Below, piece by piece: positions 34,758 through 43,329 of a DNA stretch of 64,000 bases. The position numbers and the translations under genes were made by a program. This DNA comes from Halorussus halophilus (GTDB lineage: Archaea > Halobacteriota > Halobacteria > Halobacteriales > Haladaptataceae): the NCBI RefSeq assembly GCF_008831545.1, contig NZ_CP044523.1, positions 248,001-312,000 of the forward strand. Reading direction: 5' to 3'. Position 1 is the stretch's first letter. The number at the start of each line of letters is the position of its first letter. The notes under the pieces are model-generated. The model made no database searches. It had not been told where the DNA came from and worked only from the letters and a program-made list of their open reading frames with translations.

Positions 34758-36083
34758 ATGCGGTTCGTGCAGGTCTCGATACCGGCGGGCAAGCGAGAAG
34801 CGGTTGCCGACGTCCTCGACTCCGAGGGCGTCGATTACATGATGACTGACGAGACCAGTGGTCGGGAGTACACCGCCATCGCGTACTTCCCCCTTCCGAC
34901 GAACGCCGTCCAGCCAATTCTGGACAAACTGGACGACGCGGGCGTCGGCGACGAGACCCATGCCATCATCATCGACGCCGAGACCGACACTTCACGGAAG
35001 TTCGAAGAACTGGAGAAACGCTACGCCGAAGAGAACGGCGATACCGAGCGCATCGCCCGCGAGGAAATTCGGACCAGAGCACGCGAGATGTCGCCCGAAC
35101 TGCCGACGTTCGTGGCGATGACCATCATCAGCGCAGTCGTGGCCACGGCGGGTCTTCTCCTCGACTCACCGGCCGTGGTCGTCGGGTCCATGGTCATCGC
35201 GCCGCTCATCGGTCCAGCCATGGGTGCGAGCGTCGGGACCGTGCTGGGAGACCGCGACCTCTTTCGAGAGGGCGTCAAACTCCAGATTATCGGCGGCCTC
35301 ACCGCCGTCGGGAGCGCCACGCTGTTCGCGTTGGGGGTGCGATACGGCTATCTCGTCCCGCCGGGGATGAACGTCACCGAAATTTCCCAAGTCAGTGGCC
35401 GACTCTCGCCGGACTTCCTCTCGCTCGTCGTCGCCCTCGGTGCGGGTGCGGCCGGAATCTTGAGTCTCGCGTCCGGCGTTTCGGTCGCGCTCGTGGGCGT
35501 CATGATTGCGGCGGCGCTCGTCCCACCCGCCGCGGCCGTCGGCATCGCTATCGCGTGGGGGGAACCCCTCGCAGCGTTTAGCTCGGCGGTCCTCGTGCTG
35601 GTGAACCTGCTCTCCATCAACCTCGCGGGCCTTCTAGTCCTCTGGTATCTCGGCTACCGACCGAAGACGTGGTTCGACTTGAAGGAGACCCGCTCGCTGT
35701 TGTACAAGCGTGTGGGCGTCTTGCTCGTCGCCCTCGCGGTGCTGTCGGTATTCCTCGGCGGCGTGACCTACACGACGATTCAGTCGGCCGGATTCCAGAA
35801 TCAAGCGCAGGAGGACATCCGGACGACGGTCGAGGGAACTGGGAACGCGTCGCTGCTCGACACCCAGTTCGAAACAGGCGGAACGTTACCGTTCACGCGA
35901 CCGGAGAGAGTCGTCGTCACGGTCGGCCACCCACCGGGCGAGAGCTATCCGGGGTTGGCCGAGCGAATCAGCGAGCGCGTCAACGACGCGAACGGGCGTC
36001 GCGTGGAGGTGCAAGTTCGATACGTAGAGTACGAGCGGATACCGGGCGAAGACGAGAGTAGTCCGTGGCCCGATTGGCTCTGA
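34758..36083 (+). CDS. DUF389 / TIGR00341 membrane protein, paralogue 1
   Basis: The 441-residue protein has a cytosolic ferredoxin-like N-terminal domain (MRFVQVSIPAGKREAVADVL, then VDYMMTDETSGREYTA) and about seven transmembrane helices with the family motif SPAVVVGSMVIAPLIGP near 135-152. A small extracytoplasmic domain at about 345-435 closes the protein. The role is unknown. Two more paralogues follow at 36920 (minus) and 38243 (plus), a rare clustering. Confidence 0.88.
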   Translation: MRFVQVSIPAGKREAVADVLDSEGVDYMMTDETSGREYTAIAYFPLPTNAVQPILDKLDDAGVGDETHAIIIDAETDTSRKFEELEKRYAEENGDTERIAREEIRTRAREMSPELPTFVAMTIISAVVATAGLLLDSPAVVVGSMVIAPLIGPAMGASVGTVLGDRDLFREGVKLQIIGGLTAVGSATLFALGVRYGYLVPPGMNVTEISQVSGRLSPDFLSLVVALGAGAAGILSLASGVSVALVGVMIAAALVPPAAAVGIAIAWGEPLAAFSSAVLVLVNLLSINLAGLLVLWYLGYRPKTWFDLKETRSLLYKRVGVLLVALAVLSVFLGGVTYTTIQSAGFQNQAQEDIRTTVEGTGNASLLDTQFETGGTLPFTRPERVVVTVGHPPGESYPGLAERISERVNDANGRRVEVQVRYVEYERIPGEDESSPWPDWL

Positions 36084-36130
36084 AACGCAGATTACTCCGC
36101 CGCCATGAGTAAAGCCGCCATTTGACTCTA

Positions 36131-36146
36131 CGGGAACTATATCCCG
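36131..36146 (+). promoter_or_regulatory. TATA box inside an inverted repeat, upstream of the SIMPL gene
   Basis: CGGGA (36131-36135) and TCCCG (36142-36146) flank ACTATA. The TATA centre is about 29 bp before the ATG at 36169. A regulator binding the palindrome would block TBP. Confidence 0.45.
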
Positions 36147-36168
36147 GTTACCGTCGTAGCAGTGTTCG

Positions 36169-36918
36169 ATGCACAGGGGAATACTCGCAACGCTGGGAGT
36201 CGTCTTGCTCGTTGTCACCGCTGGGTGCGCTGGGAGCCTGAATCCGACCGACTCGGCGAACGCACAGGTGCAGAATTCGACGGACGGTCAGTCGATCAGC
36301 GTCGCGTCGAGCGGACAGGCCGAGGCGACGCCGGACCAAGCCATCCTCCGGGTCGCAGTCGTCGCGGAGGGTGACGACGCCAACGCAGTCCGTCAGCAAC
36401 TCGCGCAGAACGTCTCGCAGATGCGCTCTGCGCTCGCGGACGCGAACGTCACCGACGACGACATCCGGACCGTCGCGTTCAACATCGACCAGCAGTACGA
36501 CCACACCGAGAAGGGCCGCGAACCGACCGGATTCCGGGGCATCCACGCCTTCGAAATCACGCTCTCGAACGCCGACCGCGTGGGCCAGATAATCGACGTG
36601 GCCGTCTCGAACGGCGCGAACCGGGTCGATAGCGTCGAGTTGACGCTCTCCGAGGACCGCCGCCGCGAAGTGCGCTCTGCCGCGCTCCGCGACGCGATGA
36701 GCAACGCCCGCGCCAACGCAGATGTCATCGCCGAGGAAGCCAACCTCACCATCACGAACGTCCACAGTGCCTCGACTGGCGACCTGTCGTTCAGTCCAGT
36801 TCGGGCGACTGTCGCCGAGGCCACGACGGCGGGCGGTGACGCCGCCACCAACATCGAATCTGGGCCAGTCACCGTGGTCGCACAGGTGCAGGTGGTCTAC
36901 AACGCCAGCAGTAGCTAG
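36169..36918 (+). CDS. SIMPL-domain (DUF541) lipoprotein
   Basis: A 249-residue exported protein with a signal helix and lipobox-like TAGC at residues 17-20. A SIMPL/BP26-type domain fills the rest, with SVASSGQAEATPDQA, VSQMRSAL and FEITLSNADRVGQIID as landmarks. BP26-like proteins form surface oligomers; their function in archaea is unknown. It ends 1 bp before the stop of the convergent second DUF389 gene, between two DUF389 genes. Confidence 0.85.
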   Translation: MHRGILATLGVVLLVVTAGCAGSLNPTDSANAQVQNSTDGQSISVASSGQAEATPDQAILRVAVVAEGDDANAVRQQLAQNVSQMRSALADANVTDDDIRTVAFNIDQQYDHTEKGREPTGFRGIHAFEITLSNADRVGQIIDVAVSNGANRVDSVELTLSEDRRREVRSAALRDAMSNARANADVIAEEANLTITNVHSASTGDLSFSPVRATVAEATTAGGDAATNIESGPVTVVAQVQVVYNASSS

Positions 36919-36919
36919 T

Positions 36920-38206
36920 TCAACTATTCGCCCGCTGGCGCTCCACGAACTGCACTTCGACCGTGATGCGCTGGTCGTACTCCCGGTCTAATCGCTCGGC
37001 GATAGTCGAAGCTAACTCGGGATACCGAACGTCGGCGGGACGACTCACCTGAACGGTTATCTGCTGGGTCGGTTCGAAGACGCCGCGGTCGTTGAAATCT
37101 GTCTCGACGCTCTCCAGTTCGAGTTGATTGTAGCGACTCTGTTCGAGGACGTCCTGCACTTCGCGATTGGCCGTGTTTTCGAAGGCCATCTGTTGAGACA
37201 TGGCGAAGCCAGCACCCGCAGTGACAGTTAGCACGAGACCGGCGAGCGCGACTTTCTTCGCGAATCCCATAGAGCCGTTCGATTCGTCGGGCGACTGGTG
37301 GCTTCTGTAGCCGAGCAGGCGCAGTGTTGCGATGCCGACGAGGTTGATGGCCAGCGCGTTCACGACCAGCAGACTCGCCGCACCGAGCGCGACGACGGGG
37401 TTTCCGGCTGCCAGTCCGATGCCGACGGCCGCGGCGGCCGGGATGATCGCCGCCGCAATCATGACGCCGACCAGCGAAACGGGGAGTGCCGTCGCCAACC
37501 CGAACGCCCCAGCCGCGCCCGCCGCAATCGCCACCGCGAGCGAGAGCAGTCCGGGCGAAGCGCGCTTCCCGATTTGACTGACGGTCGTCACGTCTAACGC
37601 GGGCGGCACGAACGCCGCCGCGCGGAGAAAGCCGCTGAACACGAGCGCGCCGACGACGGCGAGAAAGAGGCCGTACACCTGCGCGCCGATGCCGTCTTTT
37701 GCCATCTTTCGGTCGCCTAGCACGACGCCGACGCTGGCGGTCAGCGCCGACCCGACTTGGGGCGCGATGACCATGGACCCGACGACGATGGCCGGTGAGT
37801 TCAACAGGAGACCCGCGGTAGCCACCACCGCCGACAGTAGCGTCATCGAGTAGTAGGTCTTCGCGTCGGGCGTCATGTCCAGCGCCTTCGCCCGAATCTC
37901 TTCGTGGGCGATTCTGTCGTCGTCTTCGCCACCCGCGACGAAGCGCGCTTCTAAGTCGCTGAAATTTTGCGTACGAGCGGACTCGGCTGTGCCGACGACC
38001 GTGTAGCGGTCCTCCTCCAACCCGGCCTCTCGCAAGGTCGAAAGCACCTCTTCGACGGCCTGCGTGGGGAGTGGAAATCGAACGACTGCAGCGTCTTCAC
38101 GCCCGCTCGTCTCGTCTGTGAGTACGTAGTCGATGTTCTCCTCGTGGAGTACGTTCAAGACTGCGTCTTGGTGTTCGTCCAACACGAGGACTTCGATGTG
38201 CCGCAT
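36920..38206 (-). CDS. DUF389 / TIGR00341 membrane protein, paralogue 2
   Basis: The 428-residue protein has the same layout as paralogue 1: a soluble domain (MRHIEVLVLDEHQDAVLNVL, DYVLTDETSGRED), about seven helices with SPAIVVGSMVIAPQVG, and an external C-terminal domain. It reads away from paralogue 3, whose ATG is only 36 bp away, so the two share one divergent promoter. The ATG at 38206 is chosen; longer starts would run into paralogue 3. Confidence 0.88.
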   Translation of the reverse strand: MRHIEVLVLDEHQDAVLNVLHEENIDYVLTDETSGREDAAVVRFPLPTQAVEEVLSTLREAGLEEDRYTVVGTAESARTQNFSDLEARFVAGGEDDDRIAHEEIRAKALDMTPDAKTYYSMTLLSAVVATAGLLLNSPAIVVGSMVIAPQVGSALTASVGVVLGDRKMAKDGIGAQVYGLFLAVVGALVFSGFLRAAAFVPPALDVTTVSQIGKRASPGLLSLAVAIAAGAAGAFGLATALPVSLVGVMIAAAIIPAAAAVGIGLAAGNPVVALGAASLLVVNALAINLVGIATLRLLGYRSHQSPDESNGSMGFAKKVALAGLVLTVTAGAGFAMSQQMAFENTANREVQDVLEQSRYNQLELESVETDFNDRGVFEPTQQITVQVSRPADVRYPELASTIAERLDREYDQRITVEVQFVERQRANS

Positions 38207-38242
38207 TCGACCCGGACGACTCACCCTGAGGTGAAGGGTCTT

Positions 38243-39610
38243 ATGAACGAGAGCGCGCCGGTTGCCATCGGCGGCCTGAACGCTTTTGCACCACCGAATC
38301 GTGGCACGTTCGTGCGACTCGTTCACGTCTCCGTCCCACAGGAGCAGCGCGGTCCCATCGTTCACGTCCTCTCCGAGAACGACGTTACGTACGTCGTGTT
38401 GAACGACGACGGCGACTCGTTGCTCCTCGAATTCCCGCTCCCGGCCGACGCCTCCGGCGAGATGCTCGACGCGCTCCACGACGCCGGACTCGACGAGGAC
38501 GCCTACACGGTGGTTGGCACCGTCGAAACTGCGACGACGCCGACCATCGAGACCCTGATGGACCGCTACGCCGGGACGTACGACCCGCTTCCGTTGCCGG
38601 AACTGCGCTCGAAAGCCCGCGACCTGAGCCGCGACCCGCTCTCGTACGTCGGTCTCGTCTTTCTCGCGGCCGTTATCGCGGCCGCCGGGTTGCTGGTGGA
38701 GTCCCCTGCCGTGGTCGTCGGCTCTATGGTCATCGCGCCCTTCGTCGGCCCGGTACTGACCGCCAGCGTCGGCGTCGTCTCCGGCGACGGGGCGATGGTT
38801 CGAGAGAGCGTTCGCTTGCAGGTCGTCGGACTCATCGTGGCGATTCTCGGCGCGGCACTGTTCGCGGCGTTCGTCCGCGTGCTGAACTTCGTCCCGCCGA
38901 GTCTCACGATTACCACTATCGACCTCGTCAGCAGTCGGGCCGCACCGAGCTTTCTGACGATTGCGGTCGGTATCGCGGCGGGCGCGGCCGCGGCGTTCGG
39001 TATGACGACGAAGGGACCGACCTCGCTCATCGGCGTGATGATAGCCGCGGCACTCGTCCCGGCGGCCGCGGTGGTCGGCATCGCACTCGTCTGGGAACGA
39101 CCGGTCGTCGCGGCCGGGTCGCTCGTCGTCGTCACCGCGACGTTCCTGGCCATCAACGCCGCGGTGTACACCACCTTGCGACTACTCGGGTATCGACGGT
39201 CACGCGTCGCGTGGGGGTCGAACAGCGAAGGTCTCCCGTCGCTCGGCGCGACTCCGAGGCGCTCCGCAATCGGTCTCGCACTCGCGCTGGTCGTCGTCGC
39301 CGCAACTGTCGGGGCGGCCTACGGAACGTACCAGCAAGCGACGTTCGAGCGCGAAGCGAATCGAGCGGTCGAAGACGTACTCTCGCAACCAGCCTACGCA
39401 GACCTCTCGCTGGTGACGGTGCGCTCGGGGTACGCTGGCCCCGTTCTCGGGCGAGGAAAAACGACAGTGACTGTCGTCGTGCAAGCACCGCGGGGACAGT
39501 CGTACGCCGGATTCGCACAGACGATTCGAGAACGCATCGTGGCTCGAACCGGTCGAGACCCAGCAGTTCGCGTGCGGTTCGTCGGTGTGCAGCACGCTGG
39601 AGAAACGTAA
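38243..39610 (+). CDS. DUF389 / TIGR00341 membrane protein, paralogue 3
   Basis: The 455-residue protein is the most divergent of the three. The ATG at 38243 gives a 20-residue extension before the conserved VRLVHVSVPQEQRGPIVHVL. The soluble domain has YVVLNDDGDS in place of the TDETSG motif of the other two, so its ligand site may differ. The helix motif SPAVVVGSMVIAPFVGP and the external domain are retained. Confidence 0.88.
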   Translation: MNESAPVAIGGLNAFAPPNRGTFVRLVHVSVPQEQRGPIVHVLSENDVTYVVLNDDGDSLLLEFPLPADASGEMLDALHDAGLDEDAYTVVGTVETATTPTIETLMDRYAGTYDPLPLPELRSKARDLSRDPLSYVGLVFLAAVIAAAGLLVESPAVVVGSMVIAPFVGPVLTASVGVVSGDGAMVRESVRLQVVGLIVAILGAALFAAFVRVLNFVPPSLTITTIDLVSSRAAPSFLTIAVGIAAGAAAAFGMTTKGPTSLIGVMIAAALVPAAAVVGIALVWERPVVAAGSLVVVTATFLAINAAVYTTLRLLGYRRSRVAWGSNSEGLPSLGATPRRSAIGLALALVVVAATVGAAYGTYQQATFEREANRAVEDVLSQPAYADLSLVTVRSGYAGPVLGRGKTTVTVVVQAPRGQSYAGFAQTIRERIVARTGRDPAVRVRFVGVQHAGET

Positions 39611-39620
39611 CGCGACGCGT

Positions 39621-40586
39621 CTATTCTCGGTCGTCGAACGGCAGGTCGGGTTCGTAGCCGACGGCGTCCACGGCGGTTTCGAGTACTTCGTCTACGTTCT
39701 CGTCGTTCTCGACGCTCATGTACGCGTCGGCGTCCACGTCTTCCGAGAGGTCCGACTTGTTGCAGACGGTGAGAACGGGCACCTCGCCGAACTGTTCTGC
39801 GAGGTCGTCCCGGAGTTCGAGTTGTCGGTCGATCGGGTAGCCACAGTAGCCGCTAGCGTCCACGACGAACAGCACGCAGTCGGCGAGATGTTCGAGCGCG
39901 GAGACGGCTTGGCTCTCGATGTCGTTGCGCTCGTCGGCGGGCCGGTCGAGCAGACCGGGCGTGTCCACGATTTGGTAGCGGATATGGTCGCGCTCGAAGT
40001 GGCCGACGCGGACGCCCTTCGTGGTGAAGGGGTACTCCGCGATTTCGTTGCGCGCGTTCGTGACGTGGTTGACGAACGAGGACTTGCCGACGTTGGGGTA
40101 CCCGGCGACTACGAGCGTCGGTTCGTCGGGGTCGATGTCCGGCAGGTTTCGAAGGTCGTTTCTGGCCTTGCCAACGAGCAGGAGGTCGTCTTCGACCTCT
40201 TCGACCACGTCGGCGAGGCGGGCGAACGCCTGCTTGCGAATCTTGCGGTCTGCTTCCGCGTCGCCCATCATCTTGCCTTGGTACTCGCGGCCGATTTCCT
40301 TGGTCTTCCGGGAGGCCCACTGAATCTCGGAGAGGCTCTTGCGCAACTCGTCTACGTCCACGATGGCGTCCGCGAGTTCGTAGTAGAAGGGGTCTACGTC
40401 GCGGAAGTCCGGCCACTCGGTGCCGATGTTCTGGAGGTTGTCGCTGAGGATGTTCGACGCCGTCTGGAGCATCGACTCTTGGCCCTGCGTGCCGCTCTGG
40501 GCGCGGCCGGTGCGTGCGGCCCGGGAGAAGGCCTTGTCGATGAGTTCCTCCGACGTTGGCGTCGTCGGCAGGTTCTCGAAAATCAT
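39621..40586 (-). CDS. NOG1-type GTPase
   Basis: A 321-residue GTPase with an N-terminal helical NOG1 domain and a C-terminal G domain. G1 is GYPNVGKSS at 162-170, G3 is DTPGLLDR and G4 is NKSDLS. Archaeal NOG1 proteins act in large-subunit ribosome assembly. The ATG at 40586 is preceded by a TATA box 22-30 bp upstream, which supports a leaderless start. Confidence 0.93.
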   Translation of the reverse strand: MIFENLPTTPTSEELIDKAFSRAARTGRAQSGTQGQESMLQTASNILSDNLQNIGTEWPDFRDVDPFYYELADAIVDVDELRKSLSEIQWASRKTKEIGREYQGKMMGDAEADRKIRKQAFARLADVVEEVEDDLLLVGKARNDLRNLPDIDPDEPTLVVAGYPNVGKSSFVNHVTNARNEIAEYPFTTKGVRVGHFERDHIRYQIVDTPGLLDRPADERNDIESQAVSALEHLADCVLFVVDASGYCGYPIDRQLELRDDLAEQFGEVPVLTVCNKSDLSEDVDADAYMSVENDENVDEVLETAVDAVGYEPDLPFDDRE

Positions 40587-40607
40587 GGCCGTACGTAACT
40601 CTCGTTC

Positions 40608-40616
40608 GCATATAAG
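40608..40616 (-). promoter_or_regulatory. TATA box of the NOG1 gene
   Basis: CTTATATGC on the minus strand is centred 26 bp before the ATG at 40586. Confidence 0.6.
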
Positions 40617-40659
40617 CGCGTTCATACCGCCTTGGGTGTGTCCGTGTCTGACGGTGGCG

Positions 40660-40692
40660 TCGCTGAATCGATACTGGTATCGCTGAATCGAT
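40660..40692. repeat. Tandem 13-bp direct repeat, 20-bp period
   Basis: TCGCTGAATCGAT occurs at 40660-40672 and again at 40680-40692. It lies upstream of the NOG1 promoter and next to repeat R1 copy 2. Confidence 0.6.
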
Positions 40693-40734
40693 GAGCGTGA
40701 TTCTGGATTCCGTGTCGAATTTCCACCGTCGAAC

Positions 40735-40939
40735 CGGCGCGCGCGGTCGCGGCGTTGATGCCGCGACCAGTCCGCGCGAGGTCTGCGCGAACGAATGTGA
40801 GTGCTGGCTCGGCAGACGCGGTTTGTCTGCCGGTGGACGAGGATTGCAAGCCCTGAAGCCCGCAGTCGGGTGGGGACGCGTGTGGCTGTTGCGGCGCGGG
40901 GCGGTGCGTGCGGTCTCATCGGTTTCGGGAGTAGCTAGC
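40735..40939 (-). repeat. Dispersed structured repeat R1, copy 2 (inverted)
   Basis: On the minus strand it starts GCTAGCTACTCCCGA (40925-40939) and has the 26-bp core opening GCCACACGCGTCCCCA (40861-40886). A GGCAGAC/GTCTGCC hairpin lies at about 40813-40835. It ends in a 9-bp hairpin GGTCGCGGC/GCCGCGACC (40745-40768), then GCGCGCGCC. It lies in the 547-bp gap between the NOG1 and DUF7123-like genes. Outside it and the 13-bp direct repeats I see nothing gene-like at 40940-41133. Confidence 0.7.
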
Positions 40940-41133
40940 TTCTCTGCTGTTTTTCTTCACAGTTTCAGTCTAAGTCGTCGCCAATTCCTACTGTATCGAC
41001 TAGTTCGACTCACCAATAACTCACCCAAAGCTACACAATCTGAGAAAGCAGGAACGTGTGAGGGCGGGGACCATCGGGGACCAACCAGATGGCAGATGAC
41101 CGCGCGATGCGACCGATTACGACGCGACTCCGA

Positions 41134-41406
41134 TTACGCCGGGCAGACGCGCCACGTGGTCGCGCTCGTGTACGACCACTTCTCGATTTCGATGTTCGTG
41201 GCGGATTCCTTGAGCTTGACCATCAGCGCGCCGATTTCCTTGGAGGACAGGCCCACTTCGTCCGCGATGAACTTGCTCTTGAAGTACATCTCGCCGTCCG
41301 CGGCCTCGCGAGTGAGGAACTGCTGGAGGCGTTCCTTCTTCGACGCAGTTTCGGGGGTTTGGGCGTCAGCGGACTGGACTTCGGAGGGTTGGGTAGTTGC
41401 GCTCAT
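41134..41406 (-). CDS. Small winged-helix-like protein (DUF7123 type)
   Basis: The 90-residue protein has a disordered N-terminus of about 22 residues and a winged-helix-like core (KERLQQFLTREA, YFKSKFIADEVGLSSKEIG, WSYTSATTWRV). Helix 2-3 (IADEVGLSSKEIGALM) is a plausible DNA-recognition segment. It is probably a small transcription regulator, of a haloarchaea-restricted type. A clear TATA box lies upstream. Confidence 0.75.
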   Translation of the reverse strand: MSATTQPSEVQSADAQTPETASKKERLQQFLTREAADGEMYFKSKFIADEVGLSSKEIGALMVKLKESATNIEIEKWSYTSATTWRVCPA

Positions 41407-41435
41407 CTTCACTCATCGCTTAGCACCATAGCATG

Positions 41436-41443
41436 TTATAAAG
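41436..41443 (-). promoter_or_regulatory. TATA box of the small winged-helix gene
   Basis: CTTTATAA on the minus strand lies about 30-37 bp before the ATG at 41406, giving a leader of about 10 nt. Confidence 0.55.
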
Positions 41444-41653
41444 AGGAGATGTGTAGGGTGGTTTTCCGAGTCTTTACCTCAATCCAAAAACACGAAAGCT
41501 AAAAATCAGTTAAAACCGACTTTTTACGACGTTTTCTAAGGACAGTAGATAGTTCAAAAACTCCTCAGAGTCTTTGTTTCTCGGTTTCTCCAGCACTCCC
41601 AGAACGTCTTGCGAATAGCTGACACAGTGTCGGAAATTCCCCGCGCTCGGCGG

Positions 41654-42463
41654 TCACGACTGTTCGTGAACCCAGAACTGCTCGTCGCTCGTGACCTCCT
41701 TCTTGAATATCGGAACCTCGTCTTTGAGCCGGTTGATGCCGTCCTCGACGGTTCGAAACGCCTCTTCGCGGTGGCCCGCCAGTACGACGACGAAGACGAT
41801 GTCCTCGCCGTACTCGATGACGCCGGTTCGGTGGTGCATGAGCACCTCGAAGACGCCCTCGCGCTCGGTCAGTTCGTCGCTGATGGCGTCCATCCGCTCC
41901 GCCGCGACCCCTTCGTACTTCTCGAATTCGAGGTATTTAGTGGGTTCATCCTCCGAATCTTCCTTCGAGCGCACTCGGCCGGTGAAGGTAGCGATAGCTC
42001 CCGAGTAGGGGGCGTCCTCGGACGCTTTTGCTTGGGTGACGAGCGAGTCCAGCGTCTCGTACGGTTCGGTCCCGTGGAGCTTCGAAACCGCTTCTGCGGG
42101 GTCGAGCGTGTCTGCATCGTCTACTTCGAGCAAGGTCTCGCGCACTTCTGCCTCGGCTCCCCGCAGCACAATTTGTGGCACGTCCGCTTTTGGGAACCCT
42201 GTCAGAATCGCGTAGTCGTAGTCGGGCGCGAGGTCGGACAGCAGTTTCGGGAGCGACCGCTCTTTGCCCGTTGCCGACCAGCCGTCTTTCGAGAGGCGAT
42301 AGCTCGCGTCGGCAAGGCCACCAGACGACTCACTGTCAGTCGCTCGGTCGCTCTCGTCTCGGGCGACGGTCGCCACCCGTCCGTCTTCGCGGAGTCGGTT
42401 CACCAGTCGCTCGGCGACGCGGTCCGTCGCCACGTCGGGGCCGACGACACCCAGCACGTACAT
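41654..42463 (-). CDS. moaE: MobB-MoaE fusion (molybdopterin synthase large subunit)
   Basis: A 269-residue two-domain protein. Residues 1-130 resemble the MobB GTP-binding adaptor (MYVLGVVGPDVATDRVAERL), although the usual P-loop is degraded to GPDVATD and probably no longer binds GTP. Residues 135-269 are MoaE, which inserts the dithiolene sulfur into molybdopterin: GAIATFTGRVRS, YLEFEKYEGVA, HRTGVIEYGEDIVFV, and VPIFKKE with the catalytic lysines. A separate MoaD is not in the window. The start is the ATG at 42463. Confidence 0.88.
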   Translation of the reverse strand: MYVLGVVGPDVATDRVAERLVNRLREDGRVATVARDESDRATDSESSGGLADASYRLSKDGWSATGKERSLPKLLSDLAPDYDYAILTGFPKADVPQIVLRGAEAEVRETLLEVDDADTLDPAEAVSKLHGTEPYETLDSLVTQAKASEDAPYSGAIATFTGRVRSKEDSEDEPTKYLEFEKYEGVAAERMDAISDELTEREGVFEVLMHHRTGVIEYGEDIVFVVVLAGHREEAFRTVEDGINRLKDEVPIFKKEVTSDEQFWVHEQS

Positions 42464-42586
42464 GGACGAACAATCGGCCGGGCAGCGTTTGTAGCCTTCG
42501 GTGGTTCTCGACAATTTGTGTCCCCAGTAACACGCTACGGGCAGTTGGCAACCCTTAAGGCCGCGTCCGGGTTATTCCGCGACAAC

Positions 42587-43312
42587 ATGAAGGTAGTCGT
42601 CTCCATCGGCGGCAGTGTACTCGCGCCGGACCTCGGCTCGCAGCGGGTGCGCGACCACGCCGACGTCATCGAGGGACTCGCTGCGGAAGGATGCACTGTC
42701 GGGACCGTCGTCGGTGGCGGCGGCGTCGCACGGGAGTACATCGGTGTCGCGCGGGACTTGGGAGCGAACGAGATCGAACTCGACGACATCGGCATCGACG
42801 TGACGCGACTCAACGCCCGCCTGCTCATCGCCGCCCTTTCCGAGCAGGCCGCGCCGAGTCCGCCCGAGGACTACGAGGCGGCAGGCCGTGCGATGCACCG
42901 CGGTGACATCACCGTCATGGGCGGCGTGACGCCCGGTCAGACCACTGACGCCGTGAGTGCCGCGCTCGCCGAGTACGTCAACGCCGACCTGCTCGTCTAC
43001 GCGACCAGCGTCAACGGCGTCTTCAGCGACGACCCGAACGAAACCGACGACGCGACGAAGTTCGACGAAATCACCGGGAGCGAACTGGTGGACGTCATCG
43101 CGGACATCGAGATGACCGCGGGCAGTTCCGCGCCGGTGGACATTCTGGCGGCAAAGCTCATCGAGCGGTCTGGCGTCCGAACCATCGTCCTCGACGGTAC
43201 TGACCCCGAACGCATCGCCGACGCGGTCCGCTACGGTGACCACGACGGGACCGACATCATCCCCGAGGGTGCCGACGACCAGATGACCTACTGGGTCAAC
43301 GACGAACGGTGA
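42587..43312 (+). CDS. pyrH: Archaeal-type UMP kinase
   Basis: The 241-residue amino-acid-kinase-fold enzyme phosphorylates UMP. Landmarks are MKVVVSIGGSVLAP, VGGGGVAREYIG (about 43-54), a GGVTPGQTTDAVSA segment and SVNGVFSDDPN. This is the archaeal form, shorter than bacterial PyrH. It lies 17 bp upstream of lysS in the same orientation, suggesting one transcript. Confidence 0.93.
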   Translation: MKVVVSIGGSVLAPDLGSQRVRDHADVIEGLAAEGCTVGTVVGGGGVAREYIGVARDLGANEIELDDIGIDVTRLNARLLIAALSEQAAPSPPEDYEAAGRAMHRGDITVMGGVTPGQTTDAVSAALAEYVNADLLVYATSVNGVFSDDPNETDDATKFDEITGSELVDVIADIEMTAGSSAPVDILAAKLIERSGVRTIVLDGTDPERIADAVRYGDHDGTDIIPEGADDQMTYWVNDER

Positions 43313-43329
43313 ACTGGGTGAGCGAATAG

